Positions 6,850 through 12,950 of a DNA stretch of 12,950 nucleotides are shown piece by piece. Location of the stretch: assembly GCA_030635995.1 (NCBI GenBank), contig DAOVXU010000023.1, positions 1-12,950 on the forward strand, read 5' to 3'. Within the stretch, counting starts at the first letter, position 1, and every line of letters starts with the position of its first letter. The position numbers were made by a program, and so were the translations under genes. The notes below the pieces were generated by a model. That model worked only from the letters and a program-made list of their open reading frames with translations. It was not told where the DNA came from and ran no database searches. Origin of the DNA: Arcobacter sp. GTDB lineage: Bacteria; Campylobacterota; Campylobacteria; Campylobacterales; Arcobacteraceae.

Positions 6850-7698
6850 TTAATTTCCTATATTATCTTGAGGGATAATTATTTTAAAATTTGCTCCAGT
6901 ATAATTTATACCTTCATATCTGTACTTTTCATTTTCTACAGATAATTCTCCATTCATATTTTTTACAATTATATTTTGACACATATATAAACCTATCCCT
7001 GTACCTTGAGCTTTATGTTTTGTTGTAAAATACGGTTCAAACACTTTATTAAGTATATCAGGTGCTATACCACCTGCATTGTCCTTTATCTCTACAATTA
7101 CATTATTTTTATCTTTATAAATATCTACAAATATAAATAACTTTTGATCAGACTTGGTTATTAATATATCTCTTGCATTATTTAATATATTGATAAAAAC
7201 TTGGGTTAGCTCACCTTTTAACCCCACCATATCTATACTATCTAACTTTTCAATTATTTCAATATCATCTTTTTCAAATTTACTTTTAATTATACCCAAA
7301 GTTTTAAGATAAATATCTTTTATATTAAAACTTTCTTTATTTTTATTTGTATTAAAGAAATCTTTAAAGTCAGATATGGTTTGTGAAAGAAATTGAGCTG
7401 AATTATTTATAGTAGTTAATGCTTCATTTTCTTTTTCATTAGTAGATAATCCAAACTCTCTTTGCATAAGTATCCCTGTAGATGCTGAAGATATAACAGA
7501 AAGAGGTTGTCTCCATTGGTGTGCAATGTTTTCAAGCATTTCACCCATAGATGCCATTTTAGATTGTTGTACTATTATATGTTCTTTTTTAATTAACTCT
7601 TTAGTTTGTTTTTTTACCTCTTCTTCTAAATTTTGAGTATATAGTTCTAATTGTTTATTTTTTAATTCTATAGAATCTATCATTGTGTTAAAGTTCAT
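6850..7698 (-). CDS. Sensor histidine kinase, C-terminal catalytic half
   Basis: This 282-residue segment from ATG 7698 starts near the end of the HAMP domain (NFNTMIDSI), continues as a coiled coil (about 10-45), then the dimerisation helix with phospho-accepting His60 in IAHQWRQPLS, the N box in INILNNARD (168-176), the G1 box in EIKDNAGGI (203-211), the F box in FEPYFTT and the G2 box in GTGIGLYM (232-239). All catalytic motifs are intact. No Shine-Dalgarno precedes ATG 7698, and the upstream 40 codons of HAMP in the same frame argue that this is not a natural start. If translated alone it would be a soluble kinase without an input. It abuts the response regulator gene, its probable partner. 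Confidence 0.75.
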   Translation of the reverse strand: MNFNTMIDSIELKNKQLELYTQNLEEEVKKQTKELIKKEHIIVQQSKMASMGEMLENIAHQWRQPLSVISSASTGILMQREFGLSTNEKENEALTTINNSAQFLSQTISDFKDFFNTNKNKESFNIKDIYLKTLGIIKSKFEKDDIEIIEKLDSIDMVGLKGELTQVFINILNNARDILITKSDQKLFIFVDIYKDKNNVIVEIKDNAGGIAPDILNKVFEPYFTTKHKAQGTGIGLYMCQNIIVKNMNGELSVENEKYRYEGINYTGANFKIIIPQDNIGN

Positions 7699-7818
7699 TG
7701 CTAATATCTGAAATTCGTCATTTGTACTTAAGTTTATTCTGTTTTTGAAATTACCAGAGATAATTTGAAGTGTAGAGTTTGTTAATATATCTATTGATGA
7801 TAGTATTCTTTTGGATAA

Positions 7819-8721
7819 CTATAATAAAATGATAAGTGTAATTAAAAATACAGAACTAAATAATATAAGTATTTGATAAAATAGTTCATCTTTTATTCTA
7901 TCAATATATTTAGTAGTGTGTCCTATCAATATTGAAGCAGATATAGATGAATCAATATTTTTTAGTTTTCTAGCAGATACAATATATTCATTGTTTTTAT
8001 GATTAATTCTTTTAAAATGGTTTTGATTTTTTAATAATGTTTGATATGCTATATAATCAACAGGTAAAATATCCAAAGTGGTTTCTTCTCCCCATTTCGT
8101 TGAACTCATAATGGCACTATTTCCTACAAATGCAAGTTTTATATTATCATTTGTTTTTATATTTTCTAAAAAAGTATCATTTATAAAATACCCAATAAGT
8201 ACCATCCCTAAGATAGTTGCTTTATCTATTATTGGATATGAAGAATATACTATAAGGCTTTCTCTTTCTCTTAAAATTTTAGTTATAGGTGCTTTTAATA
8301 AAAATGTTTGTTTTACAATATCTTGATAACTTAAATAATCAGTAACTTGATAATTACTACCAACTTGGGAGATGATTTGACCTTTTTTATTTAGTAAAAT
8401 AATAGAATCAGCAGATATTATATTTTTTTCAATTTTAAGTATATTTGATAGATTTGATAAATCTTTTGTAATTATTTTATTTGTTAAATCATTATTAAGA
8501 ATAGTATGTTTAGCCCATATTTGTGAAGTTTGACCAATAACTTTGATAAAGTTTTCAGCTATATTTAAGGCATTTGTAAACTCTTTTGAAATATTTTTAT
8601 TTATAATATTATTGGTATATGTTGTTGTGATAATGTAGCTAGTGAAGAAACTTAAACTCAATATAACACTTATAGTTATAAAAATCTTTACAATTATTTT
8701 TTTATAAAATGGCAATTTCAT
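7819..8721 (-). CDS. Sensor histidine kinase, N-terminal sensory half (Cache domain)
   Basis: This is the 300-residue N-terminal part of the split kinase. It has a first membrane segment at about 9-31, an extracytoplasmic region of about 250 residues with a Cache-like pattern (SIILLNKKGQIISQVGS at 106-122; TILGMVLIGYFIND at 169-182, typical of the end of a Cache lobe), then a second membrane segment at about 283-300, where the TAG stop falls. On its own it would be a membrane-bound sensor with no signalling output. Its ATG overlaps the TGA of the cytochrome gene by four bases (ATGA), so the sensor is co-translated with that cytochrome. The ligand is not evident; Cache domains bind small molecules in the periplasm. 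Confidence 0.75.
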   Translation of the reverse strand: MKLPFYKKIIVKIFITISVILSLSFFTSYIITTTYTNNIINKNISKEFTNALNIAENFIKVIGQTSQIWAKHTILNNDLTNKIITKDLSNLSNILKIEKNIISADSIILLNKKGQIISQVGSNYQVTDYLSYQDIVKQTFLLKAPITKILRERESLIVYSSYPIIDKATILGMVLIGYFINDTFLENIKTNDNIKLAFVGNSAIMSSTKWGEETTLDILPVDYIAYQTLLKNQNHFKRINHKNNEYIVSARKLKNIDSSISASILIGHTTKYIDRIKDELFYQILILFSSVFLITLIILL

Positions 8722-10115
8722 TTTAACTCTTTTATTGTATCTGCTAAGTTCTTTTTATTATAAAACTTTTTATAAGCATCTTTTGCCCACTCTACTGATT
8801 TATCAGAGTGGCAACTTCCATTTTGACATGAATTTGGCATACCATATTTTTGGGTAGCTTCTGGTGGAATTATTTTAAAAGCATGACTTCTTAAGCTAAA
8901 TTTACCACCAGTTTTAACTATTTTAGGCATATGACAATCTACACAACCAACTTTATTTGTGGGACATGGATAATGCTTTTTATTATTTTTCATAGTTTTT
9001 GTTTGTTTGGTATGACAATCTTTACAACTATCTTCAGCTTTATGTTTTGCATCTTCTAGTTCGTGTGGATTATGACATACTACACAAGTGATACCCTCTT
9101 TTGCATTTACAAGGTTTGGTAATATGATTTTTTTTGTATTGTTAGGATTCTCTTTTTGTCTTTTCTTTATAATATAATCCCCACTATGGCATTTCAAACA
9201 CTTATCAGTTGGTTCTTCATTGCAAGAGTCATTTCTTTTAATTCTTAAATTCTTTAAAGACGAGGCATGTGCAGATTTTGCAAAATCAGCATACTCTTGA
9301 TGCCTATTTTTAGATACGCCATTACCCCACCAATTTTTACCTTTTTTATCTGTTTGAGATGTTGTTGGCTTAAATTTTTTACTTAGTTCCATCCCTGGAA
9401 GATATTCAGTTGGAAAGTTAAATTGTACTTCTGTTTGATGGGTCATAATGGTATTTTCTATTCCACGGCTATGGCATTGCCCACAAACTGCTGGTTTTAT
9501 TGTTGTTACTATATCTTCTTTATTTTCTAAAATATCTTTTAGAGTTTGTGAATTGTGGCAGATATTACATTCAAAGTTTTTTAACATACTTTTATTTTGA
9601 ACATGTTGAGATGCCGGACCATGACAAGATTCACAACCTACACCATATTCTATAAATTCTCCAGTTTTTTTATCTAATCCTGTAGTATGACATCCATTAC
9701 ATTTTTGTGTTAATGGAGTTTTATGCCATTTTTTTACTTTATAAGGTATCCATTTTTTTGTTAATTCCATCCATTTCGCAGGGAAAGGGTACATCTCTCC
9801 ATCTATCTCTCTTGCAAAAACTTGCTCCCATTGATAACCAATAATTACATCTATATCATCAATATCAAAATTTACAAAATCAGGTCTATTCTTAAAATCT
9901 GCAATAATTTGTGATTTGTCTGTAAATTTTTTAAATATTTTTGGATGTGAAGAGTGTGACCATGATTTGTGTTTTTCGCTATGGCATTGCTTACAACTTT
10001 TACTACCTACATAAAAAGATTTATCTCCTTTTATAATTGTGGTGTCTTTATGGAGATATATAGATACTATTAAAGTTAATATAATTAGAAGTAATAGATA
10101 TTTTACTGTTTTCAT
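8718..10115 (-). CDS. Membrane-anchored multiheme cytochrome c (cytochrome c554-like)
   Basis: This 465-residue protein has an N-terminal hydrophobic segment (5-21) without an obvious cleavage site, so it is probably anchored and faces the periplasm. Nine CXXCH haem motifs start at residues 41, 139, 161, 183, 211, 306, 344, 364 and 391; a tenth, C430-QNGS-CH436, has four residues between the cysteines. The opening YVGSKSCKQCHSEKHKSW is typical of the cytochrome c554 family, and CVDCHMPK followed by SHAF is common in related multiheme electron-transfer proteins. The substrate is unknown; oxidoreductase or electron-shuttle roles are both possible. It is first in an operon with a sensor kinase (4-base ATGA overlap) and a response regulator. 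The ribosome site AAGG lies 11 bases before the ATG, and a TATAAT box lies about 32 bases upstream. Confidence 0.9.
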   Translation of the reverse strand: MKTVKYLLLLIILTLIVSIYLHKDTTIIKGDKSFYVGSKSCKQCHSEKHKSWSHSSHPKIFKKFTDKSQIIADFKNRPDFVNFDIDDIDVIIGYQWEQVFAREIDGEMYPFPAKWMELTKKWIPYKVKKWHKTPLTQKCNGCHTTGLDKKTGEFIEYGVGCESCHGPASQHVQNKSMLKNFECNICHNSQTLKDILENKEDIVTTIKPAVCGQCHSRGIENTIMTHQTEVQFNFPTEYLPGMELSKKFKPTTSQTDKKGKNWWGNGVSKNRHQEYADFAKSAHASSLKNLRIKRNDSCNEEPTDKCLKCHSGDYIIKKRQKENPNNTKKIILPNLVNAKEGITCVVCHNPHELEDAKHKAEDSCKDCHTKQTKTMKNNKKHYPCPTNKVGCVDCHMPKIVKTGGKFSLRSHAFKIIPPEATQKYGMPNSCQNGSCHSDKSVEWAKDAYKKFYNKKNLADTIKELK

Positions 10116-10146
10116 TAAATTTTAAACCTTATATTTTTATTTAACA

Positions 10147-10152
10147 ATTATA
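10147..10152 (-). promoter_or_regulatory. Putative -10 box of the cytochrome/two-component operon
   Basis: The minus-strand sequence is a perfect TATAAT about 32 bases before the cytochrome ATG at 10115, giving an expected leader of roughly 25 bases that contains the ribosome site. There is no clear -35, which is usual for this phylum. The whole divergent gap is 10116-10235. Confidence 0.5.
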
Positions 10153-10203
10153 TTCCTTTTTCTATTAAAGTAATATTCTATACATATTAAATAATTATTT
10201 TGC

Positions 10204-10209
10204 TATAAT
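10204..10209 (+). promoter_or_regulatory. Putative -10 box of the glycosyltransferase-like gene
   Basis: A perfect TATAAT preceded by TGC lies 26 bases before the ATG at 10236, with AGGA (10227-10230) five bases before that ATG. There is no convincing -35 box. It lies about 50 bases from the divergent cytochrome promoter, so a shared regulator could act on both. Confidence 0.55.
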
Positions 10210-10235
10210 CTTTGTAATAAAATAATAGGATAAGA

Positions 10236-11087
10236 ATGAGAATTTACTATAAAAAAGAGACAAATTTAACTAGAGATCTTGAATCTACACAAGATATTAC
10301 ATTATATAAAAAACCAGGATGGTTAGAAAATATAGGTTTTAAAACTATTATTTATCCTGATATTTATTTTCATACAGGTGTAATCAATAATTTCTCAAAA
10401 ACTTTAATCCAAAATAGTAAAATTACTATTGTAAATTCTTCTATTTTGCAAGATATATTAGTTGAAACTCTAAATATAGATAAGGATAAAGTAAAAGTTA
10501 TATTTCCTGCTGTTGAGATAGTTGATTTTAAAAAAAAAGAGATTAAAAAACCTTTTTATCAAACACACAGTATAGATAAAGATAAAAAGATTATATATTT
10601 TACAGCAAAAAATTTTAAAAAATCAGGTTTTGAAAATTATTGTGATATTTTAACAAAAATAGAAAGAACAAATTATAAAGCAGTAATAACTATAACTGAA
10701 GATAGTGAAAAAATATATGTGCAAGATGTTTTAGCTCAATATAAATTAGAAGATGATGTGTTAATTGTAGAAGAGGAGATATTTGAGATAGCTGATATAT
10801 TTTTATTGCCAACTACATATAGTAATTTTTCAATAAATATTCTTAAAGCAATGGCATCTAAATGTGTAGCATTTGTCCCTGAAAATAATTATGCAGTTGA
10901 ATTAGTTGATGTTTTTTCTATAATGAAAGAGAAAAATGATTTAAATACAGCATATAAAATAGATATGGTACTTAGAATAAATAGTGAACTAAAAAAAATA
11001 CAAAAAAATAATTATAATTTAGCTAAAAAATTAGATTTTTCATATCAAAAAAGAAAATTAGATCAAATTATTAAAGAGTTAGAATAA
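10236..11087 (+). CDS. Short GT-B glycosyltransferase-like protein (GT4-like, degenerate motif)
   Basis: This 283-residue protein has the look of a GT4-type glycosyltransferase shortened at the N-terminus. An acceptor-side region includes ITIVNSSILQDIL (63-75) and KVKVIFPAVE (85-94), followed by a C-terminal nucleotide-binding half with KIIYFTAKNFKKSGF (118-132) and ADIFLLPTTYSNFSINILKAMAS (186-208). In active GT4 enzymes the last block carries E-x7-E; here both Glu positions are replaced (S196 and K204). Normal members have about 350-400 residues. It may be inactive, use a different mechanism, or be a fast-diverging member of the family. The start ATG has a good AGGA site and its own TATAAT promoter. 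A terminator-like hairpin overlaps the stop codon, so it appears to be a single-gene unit before recA. Confidence 0.65.
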   Translation: MRIYYKKETNLTRDLESTQDITLYKKPGWLENIGFKTIIYPDIYFHTGVINNFSKTLIQNSKITIVNSSILQDILVETLNIDKDKVKVIFPAVEIVDFKKKEIKKPFYQTHSIDKDKKIIYFTAKNFKKSGFENYCDILTKIERTNYKAVITITEDSEKIYVQDVLAQYKLEDDVLIVEEEIFEIADIFLLPTTYSNFSINILKAMASKCVAFVPENNYAVELVDVFSIMKEKNDLNTAYKIDMVLRINSELKKIQKNNYNLAKKLDFSYQKRKLDQIIKELE

Positions 11088-11112
11088 AAATATGTCATTT
11101 TGACATATTTTT
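11086..11112 (+). terminator. Rho-independent terminator-like hairpin between the GT-like gene and recA
   Basis: AAAAATATGTCA (11086-11097) and TGACATATTTTT (11101-11112) are perfect 12-base inverted repeats with a TTT loop, and the downstream arm ends in a T run. The left arm begins in the TAA stop codon of the glycosyltransferase-like gene. The stem is A/T-rich, as expected in this genome. It is nearly symmetrical and could stop transcription in both directions. Confidence 0.65.
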
Positions 11113-11129
11113 AAATAAATTTTTTATTT

Positions 11130-11138
11130 TATGATAAA
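11130..11138 (+). promoter_or_regulatory. Putative -10 region of recA
   Basis: TATGATAAA lies about 36-44 bases before the recA ATG, after a T-rich stretch. TATGAT (11130-11135) or GATAAA (11133-11138) could be the -10 box. The ribosome site AAGGA is at 11163-11167. I saw no recognised SOS operator apart from the palindrome already assigned as a terminator. Confidence 0.4.
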
Positions 11139-11173
11139 CTTGCAATATAAATTAACAAAGAGAAGGAAATAAT

Positions 11174-12193
11174 ATGACAGATAATCAAAAAAATGCACTT
11201 GAATTAGCAATGAAGCAGATGGATAAAGCTTTTGGGAAAGGTACACTTGTAAGACTTGGAGATAAAGTTATAGAACCAATAGAATCAATAAGTACAGGTT
11301 CATTAGGACTTGATTTAGCACTTGGAATTGGTGGTATCCCAAGAGGTAGAGTAGTTGAAATCTATGGACCTGAAAGTTCTGGTAAAACTACATTAACTCT
11401 TCATTGTATTGCTGAATCTCAAAAAGCAGGTGGTGTTTGTGCTTTTATTGATGCAGAACATGCACTTGATGTTGGATATGCAAAAAATCTTGGTGTTGAT
11501 ACTGATAATTTACTTGTGTCTCAACCTGATTATGGTGAACAAGCTTTAGAGATACTTGAAACTCTAATAAGAAGTGGTGCTTGTGATTTAATAGTTATTG
11601 ATTCTGTTGCAGCACTTACTCCAAAAGTAGAGATAGATGGTGATATGGATGATATGCAAGTTGGTGTTCAAGCTAGACTTATGTCAAAAGCTTTACGAAA
11701 AATAACAGGTCTTTTACATAAGATGAATACAACAGTTATATTTATAAATCAGATTCGTATGAAAATTGGTATGACTGGATATGGATCTCCTGAAACAACT
11801 ACTGGTGGTAATGCTTTGAAATTTTATAGTTCAGTTAGACTTGATATTAGAAGAATTGCTACATTAAAACAAGCAGAAAATGCTATAGGAAATAGAACAA
11901 AAGTTAAAGTTGTAAAAAATAAAGTTGCACCGCCATTTAAAGTTGTTGAATTTGATATTATGTTTGGTGAGGGTATCTCTAAACTAGGTGAGCTTATCGA
12001 TTATGGCGTAAAAATGGATATTGTTGATAAAGCTGGAGCTTGGTTTAGTTACAATGATAGTAAAATTGGTCAAGGTAAAGAAAATAGTAAAATATTCCTA
12101 AAAGATAATCTTGAAATTGCACAAGAGATTGAGATGAAAATACTTGAAGCTATGGGTGTAGAGCCTATAAAAAAGAAGAAAACTGATAAATAA
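11174..12193 (+). CDS. recA: Recombinase RecA
   Basis: RecA is the ATP-dependent DNA strand-exchange protein of homologous recombination. This 339-residue sequence is complete: Walker A GPESSGKT (65-72), catalytic Glu in FIDAEHALD (91-99), Walker B LIVIDS (139-144), the L1 region around DDMQVGVQARLMSKALRK (159-176), INQIRMKIG (191-199) with the L2 loop GSPETTTGGNALKFYSS (204-220), and the C-terminal lid domain. The C-terminus ends in a basic K-K-K-K-T-D-K rather than the acidic tail of E. coli RecA, and the protein is slightly shorter (E. coli has 353 residues). ATG 11174 has AAGGA 6 bases upstream. The following eno gene is the neighbour expected in Campylobacterota. Confidence 0.98.
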   Translation: MTDNQKNALELAMKQMDKAFGKGTLVRLGDKVIEPIESISTGSLGLDLALGIGGIPRGRVVEIYGPESSGKTTLTLHCIAESQKAGGVCAFIDAEHALDVGYAKNLGVDTDNLLVSQPDYGEQALEILETLIRSGACDLIVIDSVAALTPKVEIDGDMDDMQVGVQARLMSKALRKITGLLHKMNTTVIFINQIRMKIGMTGYGSPETTTGGNALKFYSSVRLDIRRIATLKQAENAIGNRTKVKVVKNKVAPPFKVVEFDIMFGEGISKLGELIDYGVKMDIVDKAGAWFSYNDSKIGQGKENSKIFLKDNLEIAQEIEMKILEAMGVEPIKKKKTDK

Positions 12194-12205
12194 GTAAATT
12201 TTAGA

Positions 12206-12211
12206 TATAAT
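12206..12211 (+). promoter_or_regulatory. Putative -10 box of eno
   Basis: A perfect TATAAT lies 31 bases before the eno GTG, within the 49-base gap after recA. It indicates that eno can be transcribed independently of recA. It is flanked by perfect 9-base inverted repeats (12195-12203 and 12224-12232). Confidence 0.55.
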
Positions 12212-12242
12212 AATAAATATAATTAAAATTTAGGAGAAGTCA

Positions 12243-12950
12243 GTGATATATATTGATAATATTTATGCAGATGAAGTTATGGATAGTAGAGGTAACCCTA
12301 CTGTTAGAGCTACAGTAGTTTTAAGTGATGGTACTAAAGAAAATGCAATAGTACCTAGTGGGGCAAGTACAGGAAAAAGAGAAGCTTTAGAACTTAGAGA
12401 TGGTGGAACAAGATATGGTGGAAAAGGTGTTGAAAAAGCAGTTGAAAATGTAAATACAGCTATATCTGAATCACTTATTGGATTGAGCCCTTTTAATCAA
12501 GCTGAAATTGATGCAACTATGAAAGATATTGATGGTACTGATAATTATGCTTCATTAGGTGCTAATGCAGTTCTAGGTGTATCAATGGCAGTTGCTCGTG
12601 CAGCAGCTAGTTCACTTAAGATACCTTTATATAGATATTTAGGTGGAGCAAATGCTATGACTATGCCTGTACCTATGTTTAATATTATAAACGGTGGAGA
12701 GCATGCAAATAACTCTGTTGATTTTCAAGAATATATGATACTTCCTGTTGGGATTGAAAACTTTAAAGAGGGTTTAAGAGCTGTTTCTGAAATCTATCAA
12801 CAATTAAAAAAGATTATTGATGCTATGGGTGAATCTACTGCTGTTGGTGATGAGGGTGGATTTGCTCCAAACTTAAAATCAAACGAAGAACCTCTTGAAG
12901 TTATTATGACTGCAATTGAAAAAGCTGGTTATAAAGCTGGAGAAGAGATT
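12243..12950 (+). CDS. eno: Enolase (phosphopyruvate hydratase), 3'-partial
   Basis: Enolase converts 2-phosphoglycerate to phosphoenolpyruvate in glycolysis and gluconeogenesis. The first 236 codons are present and the frame is open to the right edge, so about 190 residues are missing compared with the usual length of about 425. N-terminal signatures are DEVMDSRGNPTV (residues 10-21), the catalytic loop VPSGASTGKREALELRD (37-53), FNIINGGEHANN (146-157) and AVGDEGGFAPN (201-211), which contains the catalytic acid Glu. The start is GTG at 12243, supported by AGGAG (12232-12236) six bases upstream and by alignment of the first residues (V-I-Y-I-D-N-I-Y-A) with the normal enolase N-terminus. It has its own promoter in the recA-eno gap. 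Confidence 0.97.
   Translation, partial: MIYIDNIYADEVMDSRGNPTVRATVVLSDGTKENAIVPSGASTGKREALELRDGGTRYGGKGVEKAVENVNTAISESLIGLSPFNQAEIDATMKDIDGTDNYASLGANAVLGVSMAVARAAASSLKIPLYRYLGGANAMTMPVPMFNIINGGEHANNSVDFQEYMILPVGIENFKEGLRAVSEIYQQLKKIIDAMGESTAVGDEGGFAPNLKSNEEPLEVIMTAIEKAGYKAGEEI

Larger units (their letters stand above)
6850..8721 (-). pseudogene. Cache-HAMP sensor histidine kinase interrupted by an in-frame TAG
   Basis: Reading one continuous minus-strand frame from ATG 8721 to TAA 6850 gives a normal 623-codon sensor kinase: TM1, periplasmic Cache-type domain, TM2, HAMP, coiled coil, HisKA-like H-box and HATPase. The only fault is TAG at codon 301 (7819-7821). The 40 codons after it (starting L-S-K-R-I-L-S-S-I-D) are a clear HAMP continuation and contain no ATG, GTG or TTG, so they can only be translated as part of the full protein. 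The frame is intact on both sides. Explanations are a recent nonsense mutation, a sequencing error, suppression or readthrough, or two separate polypeptides. The two halves are described separately below. Confidence 0.75.

Noticed and set aside
8078..8326. Open frame of 82 codons on the plus strand
   Set aside because: It is antisense to the Cache domain of the sensor kinase, with no supporting motif. Its composition mirrors the real gene.
10530..10538. Run of nine A in the GT-like gene as a phase-variable or slippery tract
   Set aside because: Long A runs are common in DNA this AT-rich, and the frame is intact (Phe-Lys-Lys-Lys-Glu). Phase variation in this phylum usually uses G/C runs, and there is no second frame worth shifting into.
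1..12950. Mobile elements, CRISPR arrays, tRNA or rRNA genes
   Set aside because: I saw no transposase or integrase motifs, no regularly spaced repeats, and no stretch with the conserved tRNA or rRNA signatures. All space is filled by the listed genes and short gaps.

Overview
The window looks like chromosome of a Campylobacterota bacterium, most likely an Arcobacter-type genus (Arcobacteraceae). The DNA is very AT-rich throughout. At the right end recA is followed directly by eno, the gene order known from Campylobacter and Helicobacter. Promoters show good TATAAT-like -10 boxes with weak or no -35 boxes, as is usual in this phylum. The histidine kinase carries the HQWRQPL type of H-box that is common there.

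Positions 1-6455 form a cell-surface polysaccharide (LPS core/O-antigen type) block. On the plus strand a tight run encodes a LicD-like nucleotidyl/phosphocholine transferase (5' end outside the window), an O-antigen ligase/polymerase-type membrane protein, a CDP-glycerol glycerophosphotransferase-like protein and a small Kdo/heptose-kinase-like protein. This run meets, tail to tail with a 12-bp overlap, a minus-strand pair: a YrbL-like kinase-fold protein and a second CDP-glycerol glycerophosphotransferase-like protein. A 140-bp divergent promoter region (5266-5405) then leads into a glycosidase-like (TIM-barrel) protein that starts at TTG, behind a 24-codon leader ORF and a small hairpin. 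Together these genes suggest assembly and phosphate-containing decoration of a lipid-linked glycan, but no gene for making CDP-glycerol or CDP-choline lies in the window.

Positions 6472-10115 form a minus-strand operon transcribed leftward: a membrane-anchored multiheme cytochrome c (ten haem-binding motifs), then a Cache/HAMP sensor histidine kinase, then a stand-alone receiver-domain response regulator. The junctions are a 4-bp ATGA overlap and a directly abutting TAA/ATG. The kinase gene is split by one in-frame TAG at 7819-7821, exactly between the second membrane segment and the HAMP domain. It is therefore a nonsense pseudogene, a readthrough gene, or a sequencing error.

Positions 10236-12950 hold a short, degenerate GT-B glycosyltransferase-like gene with its own promoter and a terminator-like hairpin, then recA, then eno, which runs off the right edge. 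eno has its own TATAAT promoter in the 49-bp gap after recA.

The points most worth checking are the in-frame amber codon in the kinase, the leader-ORF/hairpin/TTG arrangement before the glycosidase-like gene (also separated by an in-frame TAG), the cytochrome-plus-two-component operon, and the apparent loss of catalytic residues in the two sugar-active proteins. I saw no tRNA, rRNA, CRISPR array, insertion sequence or attachment site, and no gene-free stretch over 300 bases.
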